A DNA stretch of 64,000 bases from Citrobacter europaeus (lineage in GTDB: Bacteria > Pseudomonadota > Gammaproteobacteria > Enterobacterales > Enterobacteriaceae). The translations under genes were made by a program, and so were the position numbers. The notes under the pieces were generated by a model. That model saw only the letters and a list, made by a program, of their open reading frames with translations. It searched no databases and was not told the origin of the DNA. Below, piece after piece: positions 52,764-61,170 of the stretch (positions within the stretch are counted from its first letter, which is position 1; each line of letters opens with the position of its first letter). The stretch is taken from assembly GCA_020099315.1 (NCBI GenBank), contig CP083650.1, positions 3,968,001 to 4,032,000 of the forward strand, in the 5' to 3' direction.

Positions 52764-53477
52764 ATGTTATTTGCATGGATAACCGATCCTAACGCCTGGC
52801 TTGCGCTCGGTACGCTGACGCTGCTGGAGATCGTTCTTGGGATCGACAATATTATTTTCCTCTCTCTGGTTGTAGCCAAACTCCCGACAGCGCAACGTAA
52901 TCATGCCCGACGCATTGGGCTTGCAGCGGCGATGATCATGCGTCTGGCACTGCTGGCTTCTATCGCCTGGGTAACGCGGCTGACAAACCCGCTATTCGAA
53001 CTGTTTGGCGAGGCGATATCAGCGCGCGACCTGATCCTTCTGCTGGGGGGATTGTTCCTTATCTGGAAAGCCAGTAAGGAGATCCACGAATCCATTGAAG
53101 GCGAGGAAGAGGGACTGAAAACCCGCGTATCTTCTTTCCTGGGCGCGATTGTGCAGATCATGTTGTTAGACATTATCTTCAGTCTGGATTCCGTCATTAC
53201 TGCGGTTGGCTTGTCCGATCATCTGTTTATTATGATGGCGGCGGTGGTGATTGCCGTAGGCGTGATGATGTTTGCCGCGCGCCCAATTGGCGAGTTTGTC
53301 GATCGCCATCCTTCGGTAAAAATGCTGGCGCTCTCGTTCCTGATTTTGGTCGGTTTTACGCTAATTCTGGAAAGTTTCGACGTCCACGTGCCGAAAGGAT
53401 ATATCTATTTCGCCATGTTCTTCTCTATCGCAGTAGAGACCCTGAACCTGTGGCGTAATAAAAAAAATCCGCTCTGA
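52764..53477 (+). CDS. ygdQ: TerC-family inner-membrane protein YgdQ
   Basis: A 237-residue membrane protein with about seven spans. The TerC signature aspartates are in EIVLGIDNIIFLSLV and IIFSLDSVITAV. It is related to TerC/Alx metal transporters, but no substrate is known. The start MLFAWIT at 52764 follows GGCAGGA; an in-frame start six codons upstream is rejected. It is 75 bp downstream of mutH. A hairpin follows the stop. Confidence 0.92.
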   Translation: MLFAWITDPNAWLALGTLTLLEIVLGIDNIIFLSLVVAKLPTAQRNHARRIGLAAAMIMRLALLASIAWVTRLTNPLFELFGEAISARDLILLLGGLFLIWKASKEIHESIEGEEEGLKTRVSSFLGAIVQIMLLDIIFSLDSVITAVGLSDHLFIMMAAVVIAVGVMMFAARPIGEFVDRHPSVKMLALSFLILVGFTLILESFDVHVPKGYIYFAMFFSIAVETLNLWRNKKNPL

Positions 53478-53486
53478 GGAAACCCA

Positions 53487-53508
53487 TCGCTCCCTGCAAG
53501 GGGAGCGA
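53487..53508 (+). other. Hairpin after ygdQ
   Basis: TCGCTCCC-TGCAAG-GGGAGCGA has a perfect 8 bp stem, but no T tract. A weak terminator or an mRNA 3'-end element. Confidence 0.5.
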
Positions 53509-53621
53509 ATGCCGGCCACACCTACCCCTTCTCACAGTTTAAGATTTTACTGCTTTCACCATGCACAACTTCGCGTTATTACTAAACTATTGTCAGACGC
53601 AGGCCATGTGAGGATAAGCAG

Positions 53622-53840
53622 ATGAAAAAATGGGCAGTTTTGATTTCCGCCGTAGGACTGGCTTTTGCCGTTTCCGGATGCAGCAGCGATTATGTAATGG
53701 CAACAAAAGATGGTCGAATGATCCTGACCGATGGAAAACCAGAAATTGACGATGATACCGGTCTGGTGAGCTATCACGACCAGCAGGGCAATGCGATGCA
53801 GATTAACCGCGATGATGTGTCTCAAATCATTGAACGCTGA
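53622..53840 (+). CDS. ygdR: YgdR small lipoprotein (DUF903)
   Basis: A 72-residue lipoprotein. Signal MKKWAVLISAVGLAFAVSGC has the lipobox cysteine at residue 20. The DUF903 domain is YVMATKDGRMILTDGKPEIDDDTGLVSYHDQQGNAMQINRDDV. It is a close paralog of ygdI at 25.2 kb, with the same domain layout. Function unknown. Its start follows TGAGGATAAGCAG. Confidence 0.93.
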   Translation: MKKWAVLISAVGLAFAVSGCSSDYVMATKDGRMILTDGKPEIDDDTGLVSYHDQQGNAMQINRDDVSQIIER

Positions 53841-53904
53841 TGGTTGAGGTCAGCAGCGCGCTGGCCTTAACAATTTTACTTTCCTTTTTCGCTTCCCTCA
53901 GCCA

Positions 53905-53936
53905 TTTTTATAATCCTTATGTCGTGATTATAAAAA
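53905..53936. promoter_or_regulatory. A+T-rich inverted repeat directly before tas
   Basis: TTTTTATAAT and ATTATAAAAA form perfect 10 bp arms around a 12 nt loop and end just before the AAAGGAAAC ribosome binding site of tas. It includes a TATAAT hexamer. It may be a regulator site, the -10 region of a promoter, or a hairpin near the Shine-Dalgarno. Confidence 0.45.
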
Positions 53937-53946
53937 GGAAACGGCT

Positions 53947-54987
53947 ATGCAATATCACCGTATACCCCACAGCTCGCTGGAAGTCAGTACACTGGGGCTG
54001 GGCACAATGACGTTTGGTGAACAAAACAGCGAAGCCGACGCACATGCACAGCTCGATTATGCCGTAGCACAGGGCATAAATTTAATCGACGTTGCCGAGA
54101 TGTATCCGGTACCGCCGCGTCCTGAAACCCAGGGGCTCACCGAAACCTACGTAGGTAACTGGCTCGCCAAACACGGTAGCCGCGAAAAACTAATCGTTGC
54201 TTCTAAGGTCAGTGGACCATCACGTAACAACGACAGCGGCATTCGACCTAATCAGGCGCTGGACCGTAAAAATATCCGTGAAGCGCTGCATGACAGCCTG
54301 AAAAGACTGCAAACCGATTACCTGGATCTGTATCAGGTTCACTGGCCGCAGCGCCCGACCAACTGCTTTGGTAAGTTAGGCTACAGCTGGACAGACTCCG
54401 CGCCGGTCGTTTCCCTGCTGGATACGCTGGACGCGCTGGCAGAATTTCAGCGGGCGGGGAAAATTCGCTATATCGGCGTGTCCAATGAAACCGCCTTTGG
54501 CGTGATGCGCTATCTGCACCTGGCGGACAAACACGATTTACCGCGAATCGCCACCATCCAGAACCCCTACAGCCTGCTGAACCGCAGCTTTGAGGTTGGA
54601 CTGGCGGAAGTGAGCCAGTATGAAGGGGTTGAACTGCTGGCCTACTCTTGCCTGGGCTTCGGTACGTTAACCGGTAAATACCTGAACGGCGCGAAACCTG
54701 CCGGTGCACGTAATACGTTGTTTAGCCGTTTCACGCGCTACAGCGGCGAGCAAACGCAAAAAGCCGTCGCGGCCTATGTGGATATCGCGAAACGCCATAA
54801 TCTGGATCCTGCGCAAATGGCGCTGGCATTCGTGCGTCGTCAGCCGTTTGTCGCCAGCACGTTGCTGGGTGCCACGACGATGGAGCAGTTAAAAACCAAC
54901 GTTGAAAGCCTGCATCTGGAGCTGAGCGAAGAAGTACTGGCGGAGATTGAAGCGGTGCATCAGGTGTATACCTATCCTGCACCGTAA
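53947..54987 (+). CDS. tas: Aldo/keto reductase Tas
   Basis: A 346-residue NADP-dependent aldo/keto reductase. The AKR catalytic aspartate and tyrosine occur in NLIDVAEMYPVPP, the lysine in KLIVASKVSG and the histidine in DLYQVHWPQRP. The Tas subgroup insert (PTNCFGKLGYSWTDSAPV) is present. In E. coli it suppressed a tyrosine auxotrophy; the natural substrate is unknown. Length equals E. coli Tas. Converges on lplT across a BIME. Confidence 0.95.
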   Translation: MQYHRIPHSSLEVSTLGLGTMTFGEQNSEADAHAQLDYAVAQGINLIDVAEMYPVPPRPETQGLTETYVGNWLAKHGSREKLIVASKVSGPSRNNDSGIRPNQALDRKNIREALHDSLKRLQTDYLDLYQVHWPQRPTNCFGKLGYSWTDSAPVVSLLDTLDALAEFQRAGKIRYIGVSNETAFGVMRYLHLADKHDLPRIATIQNPYSLLNRSFEVGLAEVSQYEGVELLAYSCLGFGTLTGKYLNGAKPAGARNTLFSRFTRYSGEQTQKAVAAYVDIAKRHNLDPAQMALAFVRRQPFVASTLLGATTMEQLKTNVESLHLELSEEVLAEIEAVHQVYTYPAP

Positions 54988-54994
54988 CAGTTAG

Positions 54995-55073
54995 CGCCTG
55001 ATGGCACTACGCTTATCAGGCCTACAGACAGCGTTCCCTGTAGGCCGGATAAGGCAACGCAGCCATCCGGCAA
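54995..55073. repeat. REP/BIME between tas and lplT
   Basis: GCCTGATGGCACTACGCTTATCAGGCCTAC and the inverse TGTAGGCCGGATAAGGCAACGCAGCCATCCGGCAA in the convergent gap. Confidence 0.88.
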
Positions 55074-55087
55074 CAGCACGTAACAGA

Positions 55088-56281
55088 CTAATGGCGGCGC
55101 TGCCAAATCCACAGCGCCGCAATCGCCAGCGCAAACAGCGCACCAAATCCAATACCAATCGCAACTGCCGGGATCCCCACCAGCACCGCCAGTGAGTAAA
55201 TACCCAGCATCAGCAGCATCGCACTGTTTTCGCCGAGGTTTTGCACCGCTATCGCATTACCCGCACCGACGCTTTTCTTGCCCCGCTCCTGCAGCAACGC
55301 ATTCAACGGCACCACAAAGAAACCCCCTGACATGCCGATAAGCATCAGCAACGCGTAGGCCGGAAGCAGCGAATGTTGAAGAGAGAAAATCAGCACCACA
55401 ATGCCAATCAGGATCCCCGCCGGCATACAGCGCGACACGGTTTCCAGCGTCACCAGCTTCGCTGCCGCACCCGCGCCTACCACAATCCCAATCGCTACCA
55501 TGGCATTGAGATAGGTCGGCGTGGCGTTATCGGTGATACCAAGCGCCACCGGGACCCACAGCACCAGCAGAAAACGCAGCGTAACGCCCGCGCCCCAAAA
55601 AAGGCTGGTTCCGACCAACGAGAAACGTGTTTCACCGTTGCGCCATAGCGAAGAGGCGGCACAGAAGAAACTGCGCATCATTTTCCCCAAGTGCCAGGAC
55701 TGGCCAGGGCGAGCCGCGGCCAGCTTCGGGATATACATGTTAGCCACCACGGCGCCAGCATAGGCCAGCGCACAGGCAGAAAGCGCGGCAATCACGTGCC
55801 AGTCGGCCAGAACGCCGCCGGCGACAGAACCGAGTAAAATCGCGGCAATGGTGGAGGCTTCCATCAGACCGTTGGCCTTCACCAGTTTGTCACCGGTAGT
55901 CAGTTCACCGAGAATGCCATACTTGGCCGGTGAATACGCCGCCGCGCCGATCCCCACCAGCGTATACCCGAGAAAGGGATTAATGCCGAAGCAAATACTC
56001 GCCGCACCCAACAGTTTCAGGGCGTTCGCAAACATCATCACTCTGCCTTTGGCAAAGCTATCCGCCACCTGTCCAACAAACGGCGCAAACAGGATGTAAG
56101 CGCCCACAAACACCATTTGCAGGATTGGCTGGCTCCAGTCCGGATAAAATTGTTCCTTCAGCAGCGCCAGCGTGGCGAACAGCAGCGCGTTATCGCCAAA
56201 CGCCGACAGAAACTGCGCGGCGATAACGGACATCATCCCTTTGGACCAGATTGAAGTGTTAGTGTGCACTGACTCACTCAT
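55088..56281 (-). CDS. lplT: Lysophospholipid transporter LplT
   Basis: A 397-residue major-facilitator membrane protein with about twelve spans. It flips lysophospholipids (2-acyl-GPE and others) across the inner membrane for reacylation by Aas. Start MSESVHTNTS at 56281 overlaps the aas stop by 8 bases; an in-frame start six codons earlier is less likely. Length equals E. coli LplT. Confidence 0.95.
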   Translation of the reverse strand: MSESVHTNTSIWSKGMMSVIAAQFLSAFGDNALLFATLALLKEQFYPDWSQPILQMVFVGAYILFAPFVGQVADSFAKGRVMMFANALKLLGAASICFGINPFLGYTLVGIGAAAYSPAKYGILGELTTGDKLVKANGLMEASTIAAILLGSVAGGVLADWHVIAALSACALAYAGAVVANMYIPKLAAARPGQSWHLGKMMRSFFCAASSLWRNGETRFSLVGTSLFWGAGVTLRFLLVLWVPVALGITDNATPTYLNAMVAIGIVVGAGAAAKLVTLETVSRCMPAGILIGIVVLIFSLQHSLLPAYALLMLIGMSGGFFVVPLNALLQERGKKSVGAGNAIAVQNLGENSAMLLMLGIYSLAVLVGIPAVAIGIGFGALFALAIAALWIWQRRH

Positions 56282-58433
56282 GTTGTTTTTCCGGCTCATC
56301 GACCCAGCTTTTCAGCGTAACAAAATCCGGCTTACCGCTGCCGAGTAATGGGAGTTGCTTCAGGTGGCGAATATCACGCGGTACGGCAAGTTCAGGTACG
56401 CCGTGCGCCCGCGCATATTGTTGTAGTTTTTCACGCGTGAGCTCGCTGTCGGTAGTAAACAGCACCAGCGCCTCACCTTTGCTGGCATCACTCTTGATCG
56501 CCGTGGCGTGCATTTTGTCTGCAGATACCGCCAACGCCAGTTGCTCAACCATTTCCAGAGACACCATCTCTCCGGCAATTTTAGCGAAACGCTTGGCGCG
56601 CCCCTGAATCTGTACAAAGCCGTTTTCATCAAAGCGAACGATGTCGCCGGTGTCATACCAGCCGCGCTCAATCTCACCTTGCGCATTCTCTGCCGTCGGC
56701 ACTTCCAGCACACCGGGTTTTTCAACGCGTAAATAGCCGCTCATAATATTAGGGCCTTTCAGCTGTAAACGCCCACCGTCCTCAATACCCGGAACGGCTA
56801 ACAGTCGGGCATCCATGCCAGGCAAGATGCGCCCTACCGTTCCCGGTTTTGCCGCCATTGGTACGTTGATCGACACCACCGGCGCACATTCCGTCACGCC
56901 ATAGCCTTCAAGGACGCGCAGGCCAAATTTCTCCTGCCACATCTGCTTTGTGCTGTCCTGCAGTTTTTCCGCGCCCGCCACCACATAGCGCAGGCGGTGG
57001 AAATCGTACGGATGCGCGAAACGCGCGTAGTTGCCAAGGAACGTAGACGTACCAAACAACACGGTGCAGTTCCGGTCATATACCAGCTCTGGCACAATGC
57101 GGTAATGCAGCGGGCTGGGATAAAGGAACACTTCTGCGCCAGTCAGCAGCGGCGTGAATAATCCCACCGTCAGGCCAAAGGAGTGGAACAGCGGCAGCGC
57201 CGACATAAAGCGGTCATCAGCGGTGAAATCGGCAATCGTTTTAATCTGCTCAACGTTCGCCAGAATGCTCTTGTGGCTATGGACCACGCCTTTCGGATGG
57301 CCTTCCGAACCGGAGGTAAAGAGGATCACCGCGGCTTCTTCCGGCTGCTGCTTAACTTGCGCCAGATGCGGTGCCAGCAGATGTGAGAAAATCCACAGCT
57401 TATCGCTAAATGTCACATCAGCTTTTAAGTCCTCCAGATAAACCCAGCGCACCTGGGTGAGCTGTTCTGGTAAATGCCAGAGTTTGCCTTTTTCGAGAAA
57501 CTGTCTGGATGTGAAGATCGTTTTGATTTCGGAGGCAGTAATGGCGCTGGTTAACCCTTTCACGCCCGCGGTGTAGTTCATCATGGCCGGAATGCGTCGA
57601 CGCGCAATGGCGCCAAAAATGACCGCGGCGCTGATGCCCGCGTTTGGCAGCATCAGGCCAATTTTTTCACCTTCGACACTGTATTTTTCCAAAATACGGG
57701 CCACAAAGAGCGTCTTCGTGAGCAGCTTGCGGTAGCTGTCCGGGGTAAAGTTGATATCTTCAATGCAGTTTTTGCCTGCGCCAAAACGGTATTTTGCCGC
57801 CAGCAGCGACTCGTATAGCGTTTCACGCGGACGCACCGCCATGCGCGCTTCCATCATAATTTGATGCAGCATTTCACCAGCAATTTTGCGGCGATCGCGG
57901 GCACGCGGCGCTTCCGGCATCGGCATGTGGGTCGGCGGCAGAATATGCAGTTGGATACGCGGGAAGAATCGCTGTTTCACCCGACCTTTCAGGCGGCTAA
58001 AGCGGGAAAGCTCTGCGCCCTCAATGCGGACAGGAACGACCGTCGCCCCCGACTTAGCGGCGACAAACCCCGCGCCGTCATAAATTTTCATTAACGAACC
58101 GGTGGTAGAAATACGTCCTTCCGGGAAAATAACCACCGGACGCCCCTGCTCGACCAGACGAACCAGATGTTTAATCGACATTGGTTTGGTTGGGTCTAAC
58201 GGCACGAAATCAATCAGCGGGGTTAGCCAGCGCATATACCATTGCTGGCTGATCGAGGTGTAAACGGCGAAGACGGGACGAATTGGTAAAAATAGCGCCA
58301 GCAGGATGCCGTCTATAAATGAGACATGGTTGGGAGTGATTAGAACGCGTTCTCCCTGTAGCGCGTTAACATCGCCCGTGACGCGAACGCGGAAAAGCAC
58401 GCGAAACAGATTACGAAAAAAGCCAAATAGCAT
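56274..58433 (-). CDS. aas: Bifunctional acyl-ACP synthetase / 2-acyl-GPE acyltransferase Aas
   Basis: A 719-residue two-domain enzyme. The N-terminal LPLAT acyltransferase has NHVSFID (35-41, HX4D), with FPEGR further on. The AMP-binding acyl-ACP synthetase domain has LFTSGSEGHPKGVVHSHKS and GWYDTGDIVRFDENGFVQIQGR. It activates fatty acid onto ACP and reacylates lyso-PE brought in by LplT. Start at 58433 (MLFGFFRNLF); a frame from 58451 is open but not conserved. It overlaps lplT. Confidence 0.97.
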   Translation of the reverse strand: MLFGFFRNLFRVLFRVRVTGDVNALQGERVLITPNHVSFIDGILLALFLPIRPVFAVYTSISQQWYMRWLTPLIDFVPLDPTKPMSIKHLVRLVEQGRPVVIFPEGRISTTGSLMKIYDGAGFVAAKSGATVVPVRIEGAELSRFSRLKGRVKQRFFPRIQLHILPPTHMPMPEAPRARDRRKIAGEMLHQIMMEARMAVRPRETLYESLLAAKYRFGAGKNCIEDINFTPDSYRKLLTKTLFVARILEKYSVEGEKIGLMLPNAGISAAVIFGAIARRRIPAMMNYTAGVKGLTSAITASEIKTIFTSRQFLEKGKLWHLPEQLTQVRWVYLEDLKADVTFSDKLWIFSHLLAPHLAQVKQQPEEAAVILFTSGSEGHPKGVVHSHKSILANVEQIKTIADFTADDRFMSALPLFHSFGLTVGLFTPLLTGAEVFLYPSPLHYRIVPELVYDRNCTVLFGTSTFLGNYARFAHPYDFHRLRYVVAGAEKLQDSTKQMWQEKFGLRVLEGYGVTECAPVVSINVPMAAKPGTVGRILPGMDARLLAVPGIEDGGRLQLKGPNIMSGYLRVEKPGVLEVPTAENAQGEIERGWYDTGDIVRFDENGFVQIQGRAKRFAKIAGEMVSLEMVEQLALAVSADKMHATAIKSDASKGEALVLFTTDSELTREKLQQYARAHGVPELAVPRDIRHLKQLPLLGSGKPDFVTLKSWVDEPEKQHE

Positions 58434-58529
58434 CTCAACTCCCTGTGCCATTAATTACATAAACATTAATGGTGGGAGAGTATACGAGTTGGGGAACAGG
58501 CGCGACAGGTAACTGGTAAATACAATCCG

Positions 58530-58616
58530 AAAAAAAACCTGCGCATCCGCGCAGGTCGGTGCAAGAGACAGGTACGAAGTGCGTACCGAATAATCTCACC
58601 AATCAATACCTCTGGG
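58530..58616 (-). ncRNA. omrA: OmrA small RNA
   Basis: About 87 nt on the minus strand. The conserved 5' end CCCAGAGGTATTGATTGGTGAG pairs with outer-membrane protein mRNAs. The terminator is CCTGCGCGGATGCGCAGG plus T run. Shares its first 15 nt and terminator design with omrB 115 bp upstream. Expected to be OmpR-activated and Hfq-dependent. Confidence 0.95.
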
Positions 58617-58731
58617 ATCTTGATTGTGGTCGTCAGACACCAGATACGCCAGCGCGAAAACGCAAAGGAATGAACCCAAATGCAACGAGTTGTGTAAATT
58701 ATCGGTTACTGTTACAGATAGGCTGAAGATA

Positions 58732-58814
58732 AAAAAAAACCTGCGCATCTGCGCAGGCTGGTGTAATTCTAGTGATCAACCCGAAAGTTGATTTCACCTA
58801 TCAATACCTCTGGG
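58732..58814 (-). ncRNA. omrB: OmrB small RNA
   Basis: About 83 nt. The 5' end CCCAGAGGTATTGATAGGTGAAA is shared in its first 15 nt with omrA, the middle (TCAACTTTCGGGTTGA) differs, and the terminator is CCTGCGCAGATGCGCAGG plus nine T. Tandem paralog of omrA between aas and galR, as in E. coli. Confidence 0.95.
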
Positions 58815-58999
58815 ATCCCAACTCTAGCAATCCGCTCAGTTCTCCCACCAGCGAACAATCGCAACAGCACATCGCAAAGTGTAAGCAAAAATTAGCATTT
58901 TCTATTTTCTGTCTTACTTCGCTCGTGCGCGCTCACATTTGCGACGTCCTGACGGGCAATCTGCTTGAACAGCCAGCCATTTTCCGTAACACTGACGGA

Positions 59000-59015
59000 A
59001 TGTAAGCGTTTACCC
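59000..59015. promoter_or_regulatory. GalR/GalS operator before galR (autoregulation)
   Basis: ATGTAAGCGTTTACCC fits the Gal-box pattern of dyad halves around a central CG (TGTAA-NCGN-TTACA-like). It lies 15 bp before the galR ATG, consistent with galR autoregulation. A small hairpin, TTCCGT/ACGGAA, abuts it (58982-59000). Confidence 0.7.
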
Positions 59016-59030
59016 ACAACAGGTACTATC

Positions 59031-60059
59031 ATGGCGACCATAAAGGATGTAGCCCGACTAGCTGGTGTTTCAGTCGCCACCGTTTCTCGAGTGATCAATG
59101 ATTCCCCCAAAGCCAGCGAAGCATCGCGTCTGGCCGTAACGAGTGCAATGGAATCACTCAGCTACCACCCCAATGCCAACGCGCGTGCGCTGGCGCAACA
59201 ATCCACAGAAACCATCGGCCTGGTGGTCGGTGATGTGTCCGATCCATTCTTTGGGGCAATGGTTAAAGCTGTCGAGCAGGTGGCCTATAACACCGGGAAT
59301 TTTTTGCTGATTGGCAACGGCTACCATAATGAACAGAAGGAACGTCAGGCGATTGAACAGCTCATTCGTCATCGCTGCGCGGCGCTTGTTGTCCATGCCA
59401 AAATAATCCCGGATGCCGAACTGGCTTCGTTAATGAAGCAAATCCCCGGCATGGTCTTGATTAACCGAATTCTACCGGGATTCGAACAGCGCTGCGTTGC
59501 CCTCGATGACCGTTTCGGCGCGTGGCTCGCTACCCGACACCTCATTCAACAAGGCCATACGCGCATTGGCTATCTGTGCTCCAATCACACGATTTCGGAT
59601 GCGGAAGATCGTCTGCAAGGTTATTACGACGCGCTGAATGAGAGCAACATACCGGTCAGCGATCGACTGGTGACCTTCGGCGAACCGGATGAAAGCGGCG
59701 GTGAACAGGCGATGACCGAGTTACTTGGGCGTGGTAAAAACTTCACTGCGGTAGCCTGCTATAACGACTCAATGGCGGCTGGCGCCATGGGCGTATTGAA
59801 TGATAACGGCATTGATGTGCCGGGAGAAATCTCGCTGATTGGCTTTGATGATGTGCTGGTTTCCCGCTACGTGCGCCCACGTCTGACCACGGTACGCTAT
59901 CCCATCGTGACGATGGCAACCCAGGCCGCCGAACTGGCACTCGCGCTGGCGGAGAAGCGCCCCGTGCCTGAAATTACCCACGTTTTTAACCCAACTCTGG
60001 TGCGTCGCCATTCCGTTTCGACGCTGACGGAGCCAGGGAATTCATCATCAAACGATTAA
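59031..60059 (+). CDS. galR: Galactose operon repressor GalR
   Basis: A 342-residue LacI-family repressor. HTH MATIKDVARLAGVSVATVSRVIN and hinge ANARALAQQ precede the D-galactose-binding domain (TETIGLVVGDVSDPFFG...). It represses gal and mgl genes and responds to galactose. Start at 59031; a frame from 58965 runs over the operator and is rejected. Only 13 bp separate it from a second LacI-family gene, so the two are probably co-transcribed. E. coli GalR is 343 residues. Confidence 0.96.
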   Translation: MATIKDVARLAGVSVATVSRVINDSPKASEASRLAVTSAMESLSYHPNANARALAQQSTETIGLVVGDVSDPFFGAMVKAVEQVAYNTGNFLLIGNGYHNEQKERQAIEQLIRHRCAALVVHAKIIPDAELASLMKQIPGMVLINRILPGFEQRCVALDDRFGAWLATRHLIQQGHTRIGYLCSNHTISDAEDRLQGYYDALNESNIPVSDRLVTFGEPDESGGEQAMTELLGRGKNFTAVACYNDSMAAGAMGVLNDNGIDVPGEISLIGFDDVLVSRYVRPRLTTVRYPIVTMATQAAELALALAEKRPVPEITHVFNPTLVRRHSVSTLTEPGNSSSND

Positions 60060-60072
60060 CCAGGATAGCGTT

Positions 60073-61083
60073 ATGACTACGATGTTGGACGTTTCACGGC
60101 ACGCAGGTGTCTCAAAAGCGACCGTTTCGCGCGTACTGAATGGCACGGGTCAGGTAAAAGAGAGCACGCGCCAGAAAGTGTTTAAGGCCATGCAGGCACT
60201 TGATTATCGACCCAATTTTTTAGCGCGCTCTTTAGCAAACCGCACCAGCAACAGCATTGGTCTGGTCGTTTCGACATTTGATGGATTCTACTTCGGCCGC
60301 CTGCTGCAACAGGCCTCGCGCCAGACGGAGTCTCACGGCAAACAGTTGATCGTCACCGACGGGCACGACACGCCGGAGCGTGAACAGGAAGCCGTACAAA
60401 TGCTGGCCGACAGGCAGTGCGACGCCATTATTCTCTATACCCGCTATATGAGTGAAAAGGCGATAATGTCGCTGATGAACAGCATTGCTATGCCCCTGTT
60501 GGTCATCAACCGTGATGTCAGTCAGGCCCGCGATCGCGCCATTTTCTTTGAACAAGAAGATGCAGCATATCAGGCGGTCAATTATCTGATCTCTCAGGGA
60601 CACAGCGATATTGCTTGTATCACCGTGCCTGGCCATACGCCTACCGGTAAATCCCGCCTGATGGGATATCGTAAGGCGTTGGAAAAAAACGGTATTCCCT
60701 GGGATCCTGACAAGGTCAAATACGGCGACTCCACGATGACGCGAGGCTATGAAGCCTGTCGTGAACTGCTGGAGGAAGGGGTGAAATTCAGCGCTCTGTT
60801 CGCCTGTAACGATGACATGGCATTAGGCGCATCAAAAGCGTTACATCAGGCCGGACTAAGGATCCCAGCGGACGTCTCATTATTTGGTTTTGATGATGCG
60901 CCCAGCGCCAAATGGCTGGAGCCGGGGCTGTCTACCGTTTATCTGCCGATTGATACCATGATAACCACGGCAATCGACCAGGCTATCCGGCTGGCTAACG
61001 GCGAGAGCGTAGAGCCGATCCCGCCGTTTACCGGTAAACTGGTGTTGCGTGAATCGGTGACAACGGGGCCGTATTACGAATAG
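60073..61083 (+). CDS. Second LacI-family regulator, AscG-like, downstream of galR
   Basis: A 336-residue LacI-family protein, HTH TTMLDVSRHAGVSKATVSRVLN, hinge ARSLANRTSNSIGLVV. Blocks such as LIVTDGHDTPEREQEAVQMLADRQCDAIILYTRY resemble AscG/SalR-type repressors of beta-glucoside or related sugar genes. There is no catabolic operon beside it: galR is 13 bp upstream and lysA is convergent, so its target lies elsewhere or was lost. In E. coli K-12 lysA follows galR directly. The start follows AGGATAGCG. Function unknown beyond DNA-binding repressor. Confidence 0.85.
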   Translation: MTTMLDVSRHAGVSKATVSRVLNGTGQVKESTRQKVFKAMQALDYRPNFLARSLANRTSNSIGLVVSTFDGFYFGRLLQQASRQTESHGKQLIVTDGHDTPEREQEAVQMLADRQCDAIILYTRYMSEKAIMSLMNSIAMPLLVINRDVSQARDRAIFFEQEDAAYQAVNYLISQGHSDIACITVPGHTPTGKSRLMGYRKALEKNGIPWDPDKVKYGDSTMTRGYEACRELLEEGVKFSALFACNDDMALGASKALHQAGLRIPADVSLFGFDDAPSAKWLEPGLSTVYLPIDTMITTAIDQAIRLANGESVEPIPPFTGKLVLRESVTTGPYYE

Positions 61084-61155
61084 TGCCGGATGGCGCAAGC
61101 GCCTTATCCGGCCAGTTAATTTCGTAGGCCGGATAAGCGTAGCTCCATCCGGCGT
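61084..61155. repeat. REP/BIME between the second LacI gene and lysA
   Basis: GCCGGATGGCGCAAGCGCCTTATCCGGCC and the inverse GTAGGCCGGATAAGCGTAGCTCCATCCGGCG; the first unit is very close to the REP consensus. Confidence 0.9.
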
Positions 61156-61170
61156 TTCACAACGCTATAT

